Of a DNA stretch of 64,000 nucleotides, positions 25,733 through 35,649 are shown piece after piece. Numbering within the stretch: position 1 is the stretch's first letter; each line of letters starts with the position of its first letter. The DNA comes from Fibrobacteraceae bacterium. GTDB taxonomy: Bacteria > Fibrobacterota > Fibrobacteria > Fibrobacterales > Fibrobacteraceae. The notes under the pieces are model-generated. The model was not told the origin of the DNA. It saw nothing but the letters and a program-made list of their open reading frames with translations, and did not search any database. The position numbers were made by a program, and so were the translations under genes. The stretch covers positions 206,974 through 270,973 of the forward strand of contig JAGBSH010000017.1 in assembly GCA_017631885.1 (NCBI GenBank), written 5' to 3'.

Positions 25733-26611
25733 ATGCTTTTTACTCGGTTTGCCCCAAGCCCAACAGGATATTTACACAGAGGCCATTTACTTTCGGCCCT
25801 TTTTGTATTTGCTGCAGCCGATTTATTCTCTGCAAAAGTCCGCTTGCGTATAGAAGACCATGACAAAAGCCGAGCAAGAAAAGAATACATAGATAGTATT
25901 CCAGAAGATTTAGAACGGTTTGGCTTTAAATTCGAAAGTGTTAGTTTACAAAGCAAACGCCAAGCTCTTTATGAAAAATATGCAGAAATTCTTTTTTCAA
26001 AGCAAAAACTTTACCCATGTTCTTGTTCGCGCAAGAAACTTTTTGAAGAAAACCCTGTCAACGCCGACGGAGAAGTTATCTATTCTGGGCATTGTTTAAA
26101 AAATCCAATCGATAAAAATTCAGATTTTGCTTTAAGATTTAAAACTCCCGATAAAACTATTACTTGGGAAGATTTACTTTTAGGAAAATTTGAAGAAAAC
26201 CCCAAAAATCAATGTGGCGATTTCACAATTAAAGACAGAATTTCACAATGGACCTACCAATTTGCAGTTTGTGTAGATGATTTAGAAGAAAATATCGGAC
26301 TTGTTGTTCGAGGCGAAGACTTACGCAATTCAACTGCAAGACAAATCGTCTTATCAGAAGCTCTTGGCCGAAAAACGCCACCACTTTACCTACACCACCC
26401 TCTTTTAACCGAAAAATCTGGCGAAAAATTGTCAAAAAGGCAACATTCCAAAAGTTTAAGAGCTGAACTAGAACAAGGATTAAGCATTGAAGATTTATTG
26501 GGGTTAGTCTGCTGTGAAGCCCATTCAATCCCTAAAAAAGCCCCTTTAACGCTAAATGAAGCCATTTATTCCATACAAAAAACTTACTTTTCTTGCTTTT
26601 TGAAAAAATAA
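25733..26611 (+). CDS. gluQ: glutamyl-Q tRNA(Asp) synthetase
   Basis: 292 residues, a GluRS catalytic core without the anticodon-binding domain. HIGH-like PTGYLHRGH (10-18), zinc ligands CSC plus a later SGHC, and KMSKS-like KLSKRQ are visible. GluQ-RS attaches glutamate to queuosine-34 of tRNA-Asp. TATCTT (25721-25726) ends 6 nt before the ATG; no ribosome-binding site is evident. Confidence 0.92.
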   Translation: MLFTRFAPSPTGYLHRGHLLSALFVFAAADLFSAKVRLRIEDHDKSRARKEYIDSIPEDLERFGFKFESVSLQSKRQALYEKYAEILFSKQKLYPCSCSRKKLFEENPVNADGEVIYSGHCLKNPIDKNSDFALRFKTPDKTITWEDLLLGKFEENPKNQCGDFTIKDRISQWTYQFAVCVDDLEENIGLVVRGEDLRNSTARQIVLSEALGRKTPPLYLHHPLLTEKSGEKLSKRQHSKSLRAELEQGLSIEDLLGLVCCEAHSIPKKAPLTLNEAIYSIQKTYFSCFLKK

Positions 26612-26657
26612 TGCTTTATTTTGATGCTTTTTCCATTTTTTGGGATATATTCAAAAT

Positions 26658-29600
26658 ATGGTCCAAGAACAAGTTTTCTCTTTCTTAAACAAAATTAAAT
26701 CTTTACGCGTAACAGATGCGGAATTATTGTCTTTATCAAAGTTGTCTTCTTTTTCAGACCAGACCCCTATTTTAAACACAGACGCTATTGAATTTTATTC
26801 TCTTTTTGAAAAAAAAGGAATTTTCCCTTTAAACTTTTTTATCAACTCTTTAAGTAAAGAACAACAAGATTCTCTATTACAAAAATTTACTCTTGCTCTA
26901 GATTCTGAAAAGCCGAAATCCTTTTTCATTGGCTTAGGTTTAATTCGTGGCGCTGGAAAAAGAACCGGACCTGCTTTACTTTTACCAACAAAATTTAATC
27001 CAGAAACTCTTGAATTAACGCCTAATGGTTTACCTATTGAAAACCCAGCTATGGCAGAGTTAGAAGGGTTCCCTGAACCAGAAACGGCTCTTGTTGACAA
27101 AGTTTTTTCTATTAAAGAATATTTCAGGCGATTAAAACTTTTTATTGCATCTCAAGAAGATTGGAAATTTACCGAAAAAGGTATTTGCATTTTACTTTTT
27201 CCAACAAAATCTATTTACGAAACCGCTCGTATAAGCCGCATCTTTAGAGACCAGGATTCCGAACGCATTTCAAACCTTTCACGAGAACTTCTTGGTGGAG
27301 AATTTGATGAATCCGGCGAATCTTCTTTTGAAGCTTCAAGATTCAATAAAACATTCCAGCCTGCAGAGCATGCGTTCCTTTATCCTATGGATTCAGAAGA
27401 TACGGATGCTCTGTTGCATTCTTTAGAAGAAGAAACAAAATATTTCGTTTTACAACCGTTGCCCGGAACGGATAACGGAAAAACCGTTTCTAATTTAATC
27501 GCAGAAGCCTTGTACAAACAAAAAAAGACTGCTGTTATTGCGTCTCATTCTACATCGCTTCAGATAGTTAAAGACGCTCTTATACAACCTTCTTTTTCAG
27601 ACGAAAAACCAGATTTTGAAACTTTAGCCAACAATTTAAAATCAACAAGGCAAGTTTTTGAAAAATATTACTCCCTAACACAGCGCGAAGGTAATGATAC
27701 CACACCTTTAGCCGATATTTTACAAGAACTTTCAAAAAACAAAAAGAAATGTTGCTACCGCTTAGGCGCAAAAATTGCTGAAATTTTCGACAATTTATCT
27801 CTTGAAGAATGTAAAGCAACAGCAAATGCTCTTGGAGAAATTTTAAAATTCAAAGCTCAGGAAAATTCTGCTGTAAAAGAATCATTCTTTAGCCTTTTGA
27901 ATGAAAGAGCTTTTAATAACGCTAATTTTGCTCGCAAACTTTCCGCTATTGTCAATTTCTGTGATTCTTGGAAAATAATTATTGATAATTTAAAAGAAGC
28001 TTCTATAATCAACAACAAGCATACCATAGAAAACATTCAAAAAATAACCAAAGAAGTTGTTGAAATTCTTTCTAAAAATTTCCTTGATTTCCCGAATTGG
28101 AATTTAAAAGGGCAAGAATGGGATTCCTTTAAAGATACTATTCAGACATTTACCTCCGCTGCAAAAGTCTGGACCGATTATAGAAACCAAGGTTCTGGTG
28201 ATTTTACCCCTAGTGCTATAGACATTAACATTACTCGTGCAAAAGAACTCTTTGCAGAATACCGCACAAAGAAAATGAAGCACATGTCTGAGAATTACCT
28301 TTCTTCAAAGAAATTTCTCAAAAGCATTTTACGCGACCCGAAACTTGCCACCAACGATGAAGTCCTTTTAAAATATGCCGAAAAACTTTGGGAAATCCAA
28401 GAATGCCGAAACACTTATAAAAATAATTCTGCTTTAGCTCAAAGGCTTTTTGGCGACGATTGGAACTACGAACAAACGGACTGGGAACGCCTTGAAAAGA
28501 AAATCAACGCATTCTACCGCCATCGTGAAAAAATCGGTCAAGATCTTAAGCTAAACGTTTTAGCGCACGCTTATAAGTTAAACAATTACCAAAAAGAATT
28601 GACTGAATTTATTTCAGCTTTAGAAGTTTACCAGACTTTATTGCAAGATTTCGTATTTTTCATTACTCCAAAAGGCTTACCAAAAGAATTTTTACCTCAG
28701 ACAGAAATTGTCTATGGGTTAATGAAATATCTAGAAGATTTACCTAGTTATGAAAATACAGCAAAAGGAATCACTACTTTAAAGAATTTCAAACTAGATA
28801 TTTTATTGCAAGAAAAATCTATCTTGCAAGACCCTAATGCTCCAGAAAAATTGATTCAAGCTTGGCTTTCAGGAAACGTTCAAAAAATTGCGAAAGAATC
28901 TGCAGAAATCTTTTCTAAAAATTCTAAATCTCGTATTAAAGATTCTAAAGCCTACAGAAAAGCTTATGACATGTGGTTACAAGCCAATTCTTTGAGAGTT
29001 ACTAACACTCTAAAAGAAAATCCTGATATTTTACAGTTTGCTTTAGCCGAATCATTAGTTTCTTCTCCTCATTGCGATTTGCTTATTATTCTTGATGCAG
29101 AAACTATCCCTGTTACTGATTTCCTAATTTATGCCCGCTACGCAAAGAAAATTATTTTAGTTGGCGACGAACATTTACCTTCGGGCCATATTGATTCTAG
29201 TAGCATTTTAGTACACGCTTTAAGACTCGGGGTTCCACAGCGCAATATTTCTTTTGCCTTTGGGCATAGGCACCCATTTGTTTTACAATTTGCTTCTTCT
29301 GTCTTTTACGACAATTCAATTCGAACATTCCCATTGCCTGACACCTCTCGTGAAAGACCTTACCGCAAGCACGTTTCAGATAACCCAAAGCAAAAACTTG
29401 TCAAAGCTATTTTAGAACACGCAAAAACAAACCCAGCTAGAACTCTTGGGGTGATTGCTTTTGCTACAGAAGAAATCCAAACTTTACAGCAATTATTGCA
29501 AAATGCGTTAAAAGACTTGCCCAACTTAGCTCAATTCTTTAAAAAACGCACCTATCGTAATACGTTCTATATTTCTTCTCCAGAAAATGCCATAGGGCAA

Positions 29601-30614
29601 AAACGCGACACTATTTTTGTACTTACTGAAAGCGTTACTCAAGGGGCTTTAGCATCGCCAACAAGAATCAACGCTTGTGCTAGTTTAGCCGAACGAGAAA
29701 TTCATTTCTTCATCTCTGACCATGCCTCATTCTCCGCAGGAGAAACTGGCAAATTGTTCCAGAGTTTCTTAGACTTTACACCTTCTGAAAAACAAAACCC
29801 GAACTTGCAAGAGCCTTCGCCAATTTTAACAGAGCTCCATAAACTAGCCAACGAAAAAAGCATTTTAACACGGCAAAATATTGGGCAAGATTCTGTAACG
29901 GTTGCTCTTGCTGTAGTAGATGAAAATAATAGCAAGCGTTATTTACTTGCCGCCGAAGACGATTCTTTAAGCGGTTCTTTACAACATAGCATTGAAGACA
30001 GGGAATACATGCGTCCAAAATCTGCCGAAATGCTTGGTTGGAAAATCGTTCGCATTTGGACTCCGACATGGTATCTCTTTAATGACGATGAAAAAAATCA
30101 TTTTTTAACAACTGTCAGCATAGAACAAAGTATTGCTCCTCCAAAAGTGGAAACAGAATCTGACGAAGATAAAGAAGATGCTAGCGCCACTTATGCTTCT
30201 TTAATTGTACCTTATCAAATTAAGCATCCAAAAATCACAGGGGCAGCTTATGGGCAATCTATTCCTGAACTTTCTATAAAAGAATTGATCCATCAATTAC
30301 TTTTCTATGTTGAAACAGAATCTCCTATTCACGAAAAACAATTGTTGTTTAGAATGCTTACTTTACACAAAGTTCAAAAACCAGGGCCAAAGATTCTTCA
30401 AATACTTCAAGAAGGTCTAAAAATTGGTTTGCAACAAAAGCTTTTTGTAAAAACAGGACCATTCTTCTATTCTCGCAACCAGAAAACTATACAACCTAGG
30501 TACCGTGGAGATTTACCCGACGCAGAACGCCTTTTGCAATATGTTTCCCCAGAAGAACGTTCTCAATTACCTTCTGATGAAGCCACTTTAAAAGAAGCTC
30601 TGGGATTGTTATAA
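26658..30614 (+). CDS. giant SF1-type helicase with Vsr-like and DUF3320 C-terminal domains
   Basis: 1318 residues from the ATG at 26658, where TATATT ends 6 nt upstream. Walker A is PGTDNGKT (about 269-276). A long coiled-coil-rich insert follows. Motif II reads LIILDAET and motif III GDEHLPSG, near 810-840, then AAA_12-like motifs to about 1010. Near 1100-1130, AEDDSLSGS and GWKIVRIWTPTW match the Vsr-like nuclease tail of MTES_1575-type helicases, and a DUF3320-like domain ends the protein. Related DUF4011-helicase-Vsr proteins act in phage defence (Hhe). Motif II and the nuclease core deviate from consensus. Confidence 0.75.
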   Translation: MVQEQVFSFLNKIKSLRVTDAELLSLSKLSSFSDQTPILNTDAIEFYSLFEKKGIFPLNFFINSLSKEQQDSLLQKFTLALDSEKPKSFFIGLGLIRGAGKRTGPALLLPTKFNPETLELTPNGLPIENPAMAELEGFPEPETALVDKVFSIKEYFRRLKLFIASQEDWKFTEKGICILLFPTKSIYETARISRIFRDQDSERISNLSRELLGGEFDESGESSFEASRFNKTFQPAEHAFLYPMDSEDTDALLHSLEEETKYFVLQPLPGTDNGKTVSNLIAEALYKQKKTAVIASHSTSLQIVKDALIQPSFSDEKPDFETLANNLKSTRQVFEKYYSLTQREGNDTTPLADILQELSKNKKKCCYRLGAKIAEIFDNLSLEECKATANALGEILKFKAQENSAVKESFFSLLNERAFNNANFARKLSAIVNFCDSWKIIIDNLKEASIINNKHTIENIQKITKEVVEILSKNFLDFPNWNLKGQEWDSFKDTIQTFTSAAKVWTDYRNQGSGDFTPSAIDINITRAKELFAEYRTKKMKHMSENYLSSKKFLKSILRDPKLATNDEVLLKYAEKLWEIQECRNTYKNNSALAQRLFGDDWNYEQTDWERLEKKINAFYRHREKIGQDLKLNVLAHAYKLNNYQKELTEFISALEVYQTLLQDFVFFITPKGLPKEFLPQTEIVYGLMKYLEDLPSYENTAKGITTLKNFKLDILLQEKSILQDPNAPEKLIQAWLSGNVQKIAKESAEIFSKNSKSRIKDSKAYRKAYDMWLQANSLRVTNTLKENPDILQFALAESLVSSPHCDLLIILDAETIPVTDFLIYARYAKKIILVGDEHLPSGHIDSSSILVHALRLGVPQRNISFAFGHRHPFVLQFASSVFYDNSIRTFPLPDTSRERPYRKHVSDNPKQKLVKAILEHAKTNPARTLGVIAFATEEIQTLQQLLQNALKDLPNLAQFFKKRTYRNTFYISSPENAIGQKRDTIFVLTESVTQGALASPTRINACASLAEREIHFFISDHASFSAGETGKLFQSFLDFTPSEKQNPNLQEPSPILTELHKLANEKSILTRQNIGQDSVTVALAVVDENNSKRYLLAAEDDSLSGSLQHSIEDREYMRPKSAEMLGWKIVRIWTPTWYLFNDDEKNHFLTTVSIEQSIAPPKVETESDEDKEDASATYASLIVPYQIKHPKITGAAYGQSIPELSIKELIHQLLFYVETESPIHEKQLLFRMLTLHKVQKPGPKILQILQEGLKIGLQQKLFVKTGPFFYSRNQKTIQPRYRGDLPDAERLLQYVSPEERSQLPSDEATLKEALGLL

Positions 30615-30649
30615 TTTATTTTTAGAACAATCCGTAAAAGAGCGTTTTT

Positions 30650-31375
30650 ATGATTTCTGGCTACGTTCATTCTTTTTTCACATCTGCTGCCGCCGACGGT
30701 CCTGGTGTGCGTTTTGCTGTTTTTTTAAGTGGTTGTCCGTTTCGTTGTAAATATTGCCACAACCCAGACACTTGGGAATTAAAACAAGGTAAACTGACAA
30801 GCAGCGATTCTATTCTTAATGAAATAAAAAAATACGCCAATTTTTTACGAACTGCTGGTGGCCTTACCATTACTGGTGGAGAACCATTGCAACAGCCCGA
30901 TTTTACTTATGAAATTTTTTCTCGGGCAAAACAAGATTTCGCTTTACACACCGCTTTAGATACTCAAGGTTTTTTGGCTAGAAATTTGCCCGATAGTTAC
31001 TTTGAGCCCATTGATCTTGTACTACTTGATATTAAAGAAATGAACCCCGAACGCCATAAAAGTTTAACTGGCCAAGATGTTACCCCAACCCTTGATTTTG
31101 CAAAACGTTTGCAAAAAATGAATAAAAAAGTTTGGTTGCGTTATGTTCTTGTTCCTGGGCTTACCGATTTTCAAGAAGACATTGATGCTTTGGCTAAATT
31201 TATTGAGCCTTTAGAAAATATAGAACGCGTAGATGTTTTACCTTTTCACAATATGGCTCTCCATAAATGGGAAAAACTTGAACTCCCCTACGAACTAAAG
31301 AACCAACGTGTGCCTACACAAGAAGAAACTAAAAAAGTACAGGATTTTTTAAACGTGGCTATTTCTACTCATTAA
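30650..31375 (+). CDS. pflA: pyruvate formate-lyase activating enzyme
   Basis: 241 residues. Radical SAM cluster C29-x3-C33-x2-C36 (GCPFRCKYCHNPDTW), GGEPLQQPDF SAM-binding block and DTQGF strand are typical of PflA, which installs the glycyl radical on pyruvate formate-lyase under anaerobic conditions. pflB is not in the window. It follows the helicase by 35 nt, and a strong terminator follows it. Confidence 0.93.
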   Translation: MISGYVHSFFTSAAADGPGVRFAVFLSGCPFRCKYCHNPDTWELKQGKLTSSDSILNEIKKYANFLRTAGGLTITGGEPLQQPDFTYEIFSRAKQDFALHTALDTQGFLARNLPDSYFEPIDLVLLDIKEMNPERHKSLTGQDVTPTLDFAKRLQKMNKKVWLRYVLVPGLTDFQEDIDALAKFIEPLENIERVDVLPFHNMALHKWEKLELPYELKNQRVPTQEETKKVQDFLNVAISTH

Positions 31376-31385
31376 ATTATTGCGT

Positions 31386-31423
31386 TAAAAATTAAAGTCC
31401 CGCTTTGCGGGACTTTAATTTTT
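31386..31423. terminator. bidirectional terminator between pflA and yqeY
   Basis: A perfect 17-bp stem (31387-31403 with 31407-31423, loop TTT) with GC core GTCCCGC and A/T tails on both sides, so it can end transcripts from either strand. Confidence 0.92.
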
Positions 31424-31871
31424 ATCGAAGGGCTTCTTGAACTAACTGACTTAAACGTTTAGAATCAAAACGACCTTTCACTTTTGGAGAAAGTTCCTTC
31501 ATCATTTTGCCCATATCTTTTGGTGAAGTTGCTTGAAGAGTTTCTTTAAGTTCAGTAATAAGAGCAACAACATCGTCTTCAGAAAGCGGTTCTGGCAAAT
31601 ACTTTTGGTAAAGTTCTACTGCTTTAGCTTCTTCTAAAGCTTTATCTTCACGACCGCCATTTTTCAACATTTCAATGGCTTCATTTTTTTGTTTTAAACT
31701 CTTAGCTAAAACATCTAAAACAATTTCATCTGTAATTTCAACGCCTGAATTTATAGAAACATTCTTAATATCAGAATGCAAAGTACGTAAAGTACCCAAA
31801 GTTTCGGCATCACGAGCTTTCATTGCCGTTTTGATGTCGTCTAAAATCTTTTGTAAAAGTTCGCTTGCCAT
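31422..31871 (-). CDS. yqeY: GatB/YqeY-domain protein
   Basis: 149 residues, almost all helical, matching YqeY (for example LSEDDVVALI, TSPKDMGKMMKELSPKVKGRFDSKRLSQLVQEAL in parts). The domain resembles the tRNA-binding tail of GatB, but the cellular role is unclear. AAGGAG precedes the ATG. It lies just downstream of rpsU, the usual rpsU-yqeY order. Confidence 0.93.
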   Translation of the reverse strand: MASELLQKILDDIKTAMKARDAETLGTLRTLHSDIKNVSINSGVEITDEIVLDVLAKSLKQKNEAIEMLKNGGREDKALEEAKAVELYQKYLPEPLSEDDVVALITELKETLQATSPKDMGKMMKELSPKVKGRFDSKRLSQLVQEALR

Positions 31872-31950
31872 AAAAACTCCTTAGTGAAAATTATAAAAAC
31901 AGAAAAAGAGGAAGACCTAACGGACTTCCTCCGACAAGTGCAAAAAGCGA

Positions 31951-32160
31951 TTAATAAAGACGCTTGCGGTTTTGTTCAGCAAGTTCTTTCAAACGCTTGC
32001 GACGAGCTGCTGTTTCAGCATGCTTGCGAACTTCAGATGGTTTTTCAAAACGTTGGCGTTTCTTAACGTCAGAAATGATACCATTCTTTTCACAAGACTT
32101 GGTGAAACGCTTAAGAGCTCTTTCAAAAGGTTCGTTGGATTTTACGATAACGCCTATCAC
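31951..32160 (-). CDS. rpsU: 30S ribosomal protein S21
   Basis: 69 residues: VKSNEPFERALKRFTKSC, EKNGI and a basic C-terminus are typical of S21. The start is the GTG at 32160, with AAAGGA 5 nt upstream, which gives the family length. A longer frame from 32199 would add residues not found in S21 and overlap the promoter. The promoter lies at 32199-32227. Confidence 0.93.
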   Translation of the reverse strand: MIGVIVKSNEPFERALKRFTKSCEKNGIISDVKKRQRFEKPSEVRKHAETAARRKRLKELAEQNRKRLY

Positions 32161-32198
32161 GGGAATCCTTTGGTTAAAATTAAACTGATTTTTTGCCA

Positions 32199-32227
32199 AA
32201 TATATTTAAGTCCCCCGTTTTCGTCAA
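32199..32227 (-). promoter_or_regulatory. sigma70-type promoter of rpsU-yqeY
   Basis: TTGACG (32227-32222) and TATATT (32204-32199) with exactly 17 nt between; about 30 nt of leader to the GTG start with its ribosome-binding site. Confidence 0.85.
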
Positions 32228-32277
32228 GGTATTTTAATAAGTTCTCATACTAAAAAGGGTAAAATTTTAAATATAAC

Positions 32278-32306
32278 TTGCGATAAATCAAAGACTTAAG
32301 TATATT
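32278..32306 (+). promoter_or_regulatory. sigma70-type promoter of the SPOR lipoprotein
   Basis: TTGCGA (32278-32283) and TATATT (32301-32306) with a 17-nt spacer. The predicted start near 32313 leaves a 24-nt leader carrying AGAGG before the ATG at 32337. Confidence 0.8.
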
Positions 32307-32336
32307 TAATGCAAGGAATGTTTTTAGAGGTTTCAA

Positions 32337-33149
32337 ATGAAATTCAAACTTTTTCCACTTTTAGCTCTTTTTTCTCTCAGTATTTTCCTTTTCGGCTGTT
32401 CCGAAGAAAAGGAGCTTGTCCCTGAAATTTCTACACCAAAAGCAAAACCGGCTAAAGTGGTTGAGCCTCCTAAAGACGAAGACCCAGAATTACAACCAAT
32501 GACTTCTAAAACAGAAACTGCTCCTGAGCAAGCAAAAGAAGTCAAAACAGAAACTAAACCAGAAGCCCAAACAGCTCAAGTTCAACCTGTAAACCAAGCA
32601 GACGATGGCGAATATGTTATCCAAGTTGGCATCCAACCTTCTAAAAAGAGTGCCGAATCTTTAGTCCAGAAACTTTCTGAAAAAGGCGTTAAAGCTTACT
32701 ATTCTTCTGTAGAAAATCCAGGTGAATTAGAAGGCACTTATTATCGCGTACGTGTTGGCTTTTTTGCATCCATAAATGATGCTCAAAATTTTGGCCGTTC
32801 AGTCCTTGAAACAAATGGATTCCCTTGGTGGGTAGATAACCGCAGTAATGACGCTGTTGGTAACCCAACTACAAGTGAAAACCTTTATGAAAGTTCTAAC
32901 ACATCTGATAACTGGGAAGAACAACCTGCTGTAGAAGAAACTGAAGAAGTGGTTGAAGAAGTCGTTGAAGAACCTGCTCCTGTACAAGAAGCGGCTCCTG
33001 CTCAAGAAGTTCAACCAACAGAAGAACAACAAACAGCAGCGCCAGTACAAGAAGCAGCTCCTGCTCCACAGCAAGAAGCACCAGCAGAAGTAGAAGCTAT
33101 CCCTGCTCCAGCAGCCCCTGCTTTAGAAGTTGAAGAAGTAACAGAATAA
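32337..33149 (+). CDS. SPOR-domain lipoprotein
   Basis: 270 residues. Lipoprotein signal MKFKLFPLLALFSLSIFLFGC, a Lys/Glu/Pro spacer, then a SPOR domain at about 82-160 (EYVIQVGIQPSKKSAESL, YYRVRVGFFASINDAQNF) that binds denuded peptidoglycan glycans, commonly at the division site. The C-terminal ~90 residues are low complexity, rich in Glu, Pro, Ala and Gln (PAPVQEAAPAQE repeats), and may span the cell wall. Confidence 0.85.
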   Translation: MKFKLFPLLALFSLSIFLFGCSEEKELVPEISTPKAKPAKVVEPPKDEDPELQPMTSKTETAPEQAKEVKTETKPEAQTAQVQPVNQADDGEYVIQVGIQPSKKSAESLVQKLSEKGVKAYYSSVENPGELEGTYYRVRVGFFASINDAQNFGRSVLETNGFPWWVDNRSNDAVGNPTTSENLYESSNTSDNWEEQPAVEETEEVVEEVVEEPAPVQEAAPAQEVQPTEEQQTAAPVQEAAPAPQQEAPAEVEAIPAPAAPALEVEEVTE

Positions 33150-33168
33150 AATTTTAAATGGTTTTGAA

Positions 33169-33202
33169 ACACTCCGAAATTTCGGAGTGTTTTTGTTTTT
33201 TT
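33169..33202 (+). terminator. intrinsic terminator of the SPOR lipoprotein gene
   Basis: Perfect 11-bp palindromic stem ACACTCCGAAA/TTTCGGAGTGT (33169-33190) followed by TTTTGTTTTTTT. Confidence 0.92.
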
Positions 33203-33296
33203 ATGAGAAAAAATCTCAATAATTCAACCAGAGGATTCTGTTTTACTCCAAATGAAATATCTAAGAAGTTAAAAAATCTATTCTATATTTTAAGCT

Positions 33297-34598
33297 ATGA
33301 GAAAGAATCGAATTTTTACAGTACATTTAGGTTGTTCTAAAAACCAAGTAGATGCCGAGTGTCTTGTCACAGAATTTTTATACCAAGGGTTTGAAACAGC
33401 AAATTCTGCAGAAGAAGCCGATTATATTTTGATAAATACTTGTGGCTTTATTGAGCCTGCAAAAGAAGAAGCTATTGAAACTATTCTTTCTCATTTAGAA
33501 AACAAAAAAGAAGGGCAAAAAATTATTGTCACTGGCTGCTTAAGCCAGCGTTACGGCAATGATTTAAAAAATGAATTGCCCGAAGTTGACTTTTGGGCAG
33601 GGACTTATAAACCTCAAGAACTTTTAAAGAATATGGGCATTATAAAATCTAGCGATTGTCCTATTCCTGTTAGAAAAAATCTTGGCGGTTTTACACACCA
33701 CGCTTATTTAAAAATTGCTGAAGGTTGCGATAGACAATGTGCGTATTGCGCAATACCAGGCATTCGCGGCAGACAAGTTTCACGTTCTATCGAAGATATT
33801 GTCACAGAAGCAAAAGCTCTTGAAGAAAGCGGCGTTAAAGAATTGACTTTAATTGCGCAGGACACTACTTATTATGGACGTGAGAAAAACGCACCAAAAG
33901 GCTTTTTAAAAGATTTGCTGAAAGCTCTTTTAAAAGAAACAAATATCCCATGGATTCGCACACTTTATTGGTACCCCGCTTTTATTGATGATGAACTTCT
34001 GGATTTAATTGCTTCGGAAAAAAGACTTTGCAAGTATATTGATTTACCTATTCAACATGCAAGTAATAGAGTTTTAAAATCAATGTGTCGCAGATATTCT
34101 AAAGATGAATTGCGGGATTTGCTTTTGAAAATCAGAGAAAAGATTCCTGGAGTCACTTTGCGGACAACTGTTCTTGTTGGGTTCCCTGGCGAAACTGAAG
34201 ACGATTTTAATGATTTATTGGAATTACTAGAAGAAATTCGCTTTGAACATTTAGGTGGTTTTGTCTATAGCCCTGAAGAAGGAACCGTAGCTGAAAAGCT
34301 TCGGTTAGAAAGCGTTCCAGAAGAAATTGCTCGTGAAAGGCTTTCTATCGTAACAGAACTTCAAGAAAATATTTCACTTGAAAACAACGAAGCTTTGATC
34401 GGCAAAGAAATTATTGTTTTGCTTGATGAAGTGGCCGATGAAAGCGAGTTCCATTTTTATGGCAGAACTGAAAGCAATTCTATGGACGTCGATGATATTG
34501 TCCGCGTTGTTGAAGGCAGTGGCGATGTCGGGACCTTTAGGCGTGCGCTTGTTATTGATGCCACCCCTCATGAACTTGATGTAAAACTTTTACCTTAA
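33297..34598 (+). CDS. rimO: ribosomal protein S12 methylthiotransferase RimO
   Basis: 433 residues. UPF0004 domain with C13 (GCSKNQVDAE), C49 (NTCGF) and C81; radical SAM cluster C144/C148/C151 (EGCDRQCAYCAIPGIRG); TRAM domain from about 370. GCSKNQVD is the RimO rather than MiaB signature. It methylthiolates an Asp of S12. TATATT (33284-33289) ends 7 nt before the ATG; no Shine-Dalgarno seen. Confidence 0.93.
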   Translation: MRKNRIFTVHLGCSKNQVDAECLVTEFLYQGFETANSAEEADYILINTCGFIEPAKEEAIETILSHLENKKEGQKIIVTGCLSQRYGNDLKNELPEVDFWAGTYKPQELLKNMGIIKSSDCPIPVRKNLGGFTHHAYLKIAEGCDRQCAYCAIPGIRGRQVSRSIEDIVTEAKALEESGVKELTLIAQDTTYYGREKNAPKGFLKDLLKALLKETNIPWIRTLYWYPAFIDDELLDLIASEKRLCKYIDLPIQHASNRVLKSMCRRYSKDELRDLLLKIREKIPGVTLRTTVLVGFPGETEDDFNDLLELLEEIRFEHLGGFVYSPEEGTVAEKLRLESVPEEIARERLSIVTELQENISLENNEALIGKEIIVLLDEVADESEFHFYGRTESNSMDVDDIVRVVEGSGDVGTFRRALVIDATPHELDVKLLP

Positions 34599-34599
34599 A

Positions 34600-35649
34600 T
34601 TAAAAAGCTTCTCGTAAATAAATTGTTAAGCCTATATGCTTACCATCAATTAAAGAAATGTCACCGCGAGCATAAAGGCTTTCGCTTTTATTTAAGGCTA
34701 AACGCCCGCCAAACCCAACAGATGTGTGAATTTTTTCACGAAGCATTTCACTGAAATAAGAGCCGCTTTGGAATGTTTCAAAAAATATTGTTCCCGCTAA
34801 ACGCCAGAATAAAGTTTTTCGCAATTCTATTTGACAAATTAACGCCTGAGTATCATTCCACACTCCAGAATCAATACCACGAAAACGACTTGTTCCATCT
34901 GAACCAGAAAAGTAATCAAATGGGATTTCATCTCCACGACTTTGTCTCCATAAAACGCCTAACGCAGCCGTAGTGTTCCATATTATTGGAAAGTAAGTTC
35001 GCAAATCTAATTCTTCTGTATGAAATGAAAAATCACCTAGATAAAAATTTTCTTCAAATCGAGTATAAAAACCTTTCGTTGGCCAATTTGTATTATCGCG
35101 ATTATCAAATGTTAAAGAATAACCAAAGCCTAAAAAAGAACCATCTTGTAGCGAAGTGCTCTCATAAATGCTAGAATCCAAATCATTTTCCCGGTAATCA
35201 CCTTTAAATAAAACACCATAGCGCATAGGCAAAAAAGAAGGCAAGCCAAAGTTCATTTCTACAGGAATGCTCCCATAAAAATGCGTTTGTTCATAACCTG
35301 AAACCGCATCAAAGTTCCCACTAGAACTATGCTCATAAAGAGAACCTCGCCATTTGGAAATACTAAATTCAGAAGGAATAAAAAGTTTGTCTTGCCATAA
35401 ATAAAAATGTGGCTTAGTTCTAAATTGGTATTGATTTTCTGTTGTTCCCATAGCAACAAAATCTATAGAAGATGTTTTTTGTCCACCTTCTACTGGTTTA
35501 AAAAACAACAAAAACATTCCACCATATTGTAACTTTGTTTCTTCAGAATAAGCTAAAAATGGCAAAGCCGAAAACCTTTGAAAAGGCTTTTCTGCAAAAA
35601 TATTTTGCACAAAAAATAAAAGACTCAAAAGAACAATTATTCGTTTCAT
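34600..35649 (-). CDS. Omp85/BamA-like outer-membrane beta-barrel without POTRA domains
   Basis: 349 residues: signal MKRIIVLLSLLFFVQNIFA, then alternating barrel strands, the Omp85 landmark RFRGID (about residue 252, the VRGF/Y-type lid-lock motif) and a C-terminal Phe. It is too short for POTRA domains, so it resembles the surface antigen/D15 barrel module alone. Its ATG overlaps the hemH stop by 4 nt, so the two are coupled. Function unknown. Confidence 0.75.
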   Translation of the reverse strand: MKRIIVLLSLLFFVQNIFAEKPFQRFSALPFLAYSEETKLQYGGMFLLFFKPVEGGQKTSSIDFVAMGTTENQYQFRTKPHFYLWQDKLFIPSEFSISKWRGSLYEHSSSGNFDAVSGYEQTHFYGSIPVEMNFGLPSFLPMRYGVLFKGDYRENDLDSSIYESTSLQDGSFLGFGYSLTFDNRDNTNWPTKGFYTRFEENFYLGDFSFHTEELDLRTYFPIIWNTTAALGVLWRQSRGDEIPFDYFSGSDGTSRFRGIDSGVWNDTQALICQIELRKTLFWRLAGTIFFETFQSGSYFSEMLREKIHTSVGFGGRLALNKSESLYARGDISLIDGKHIGLTIYLREAF

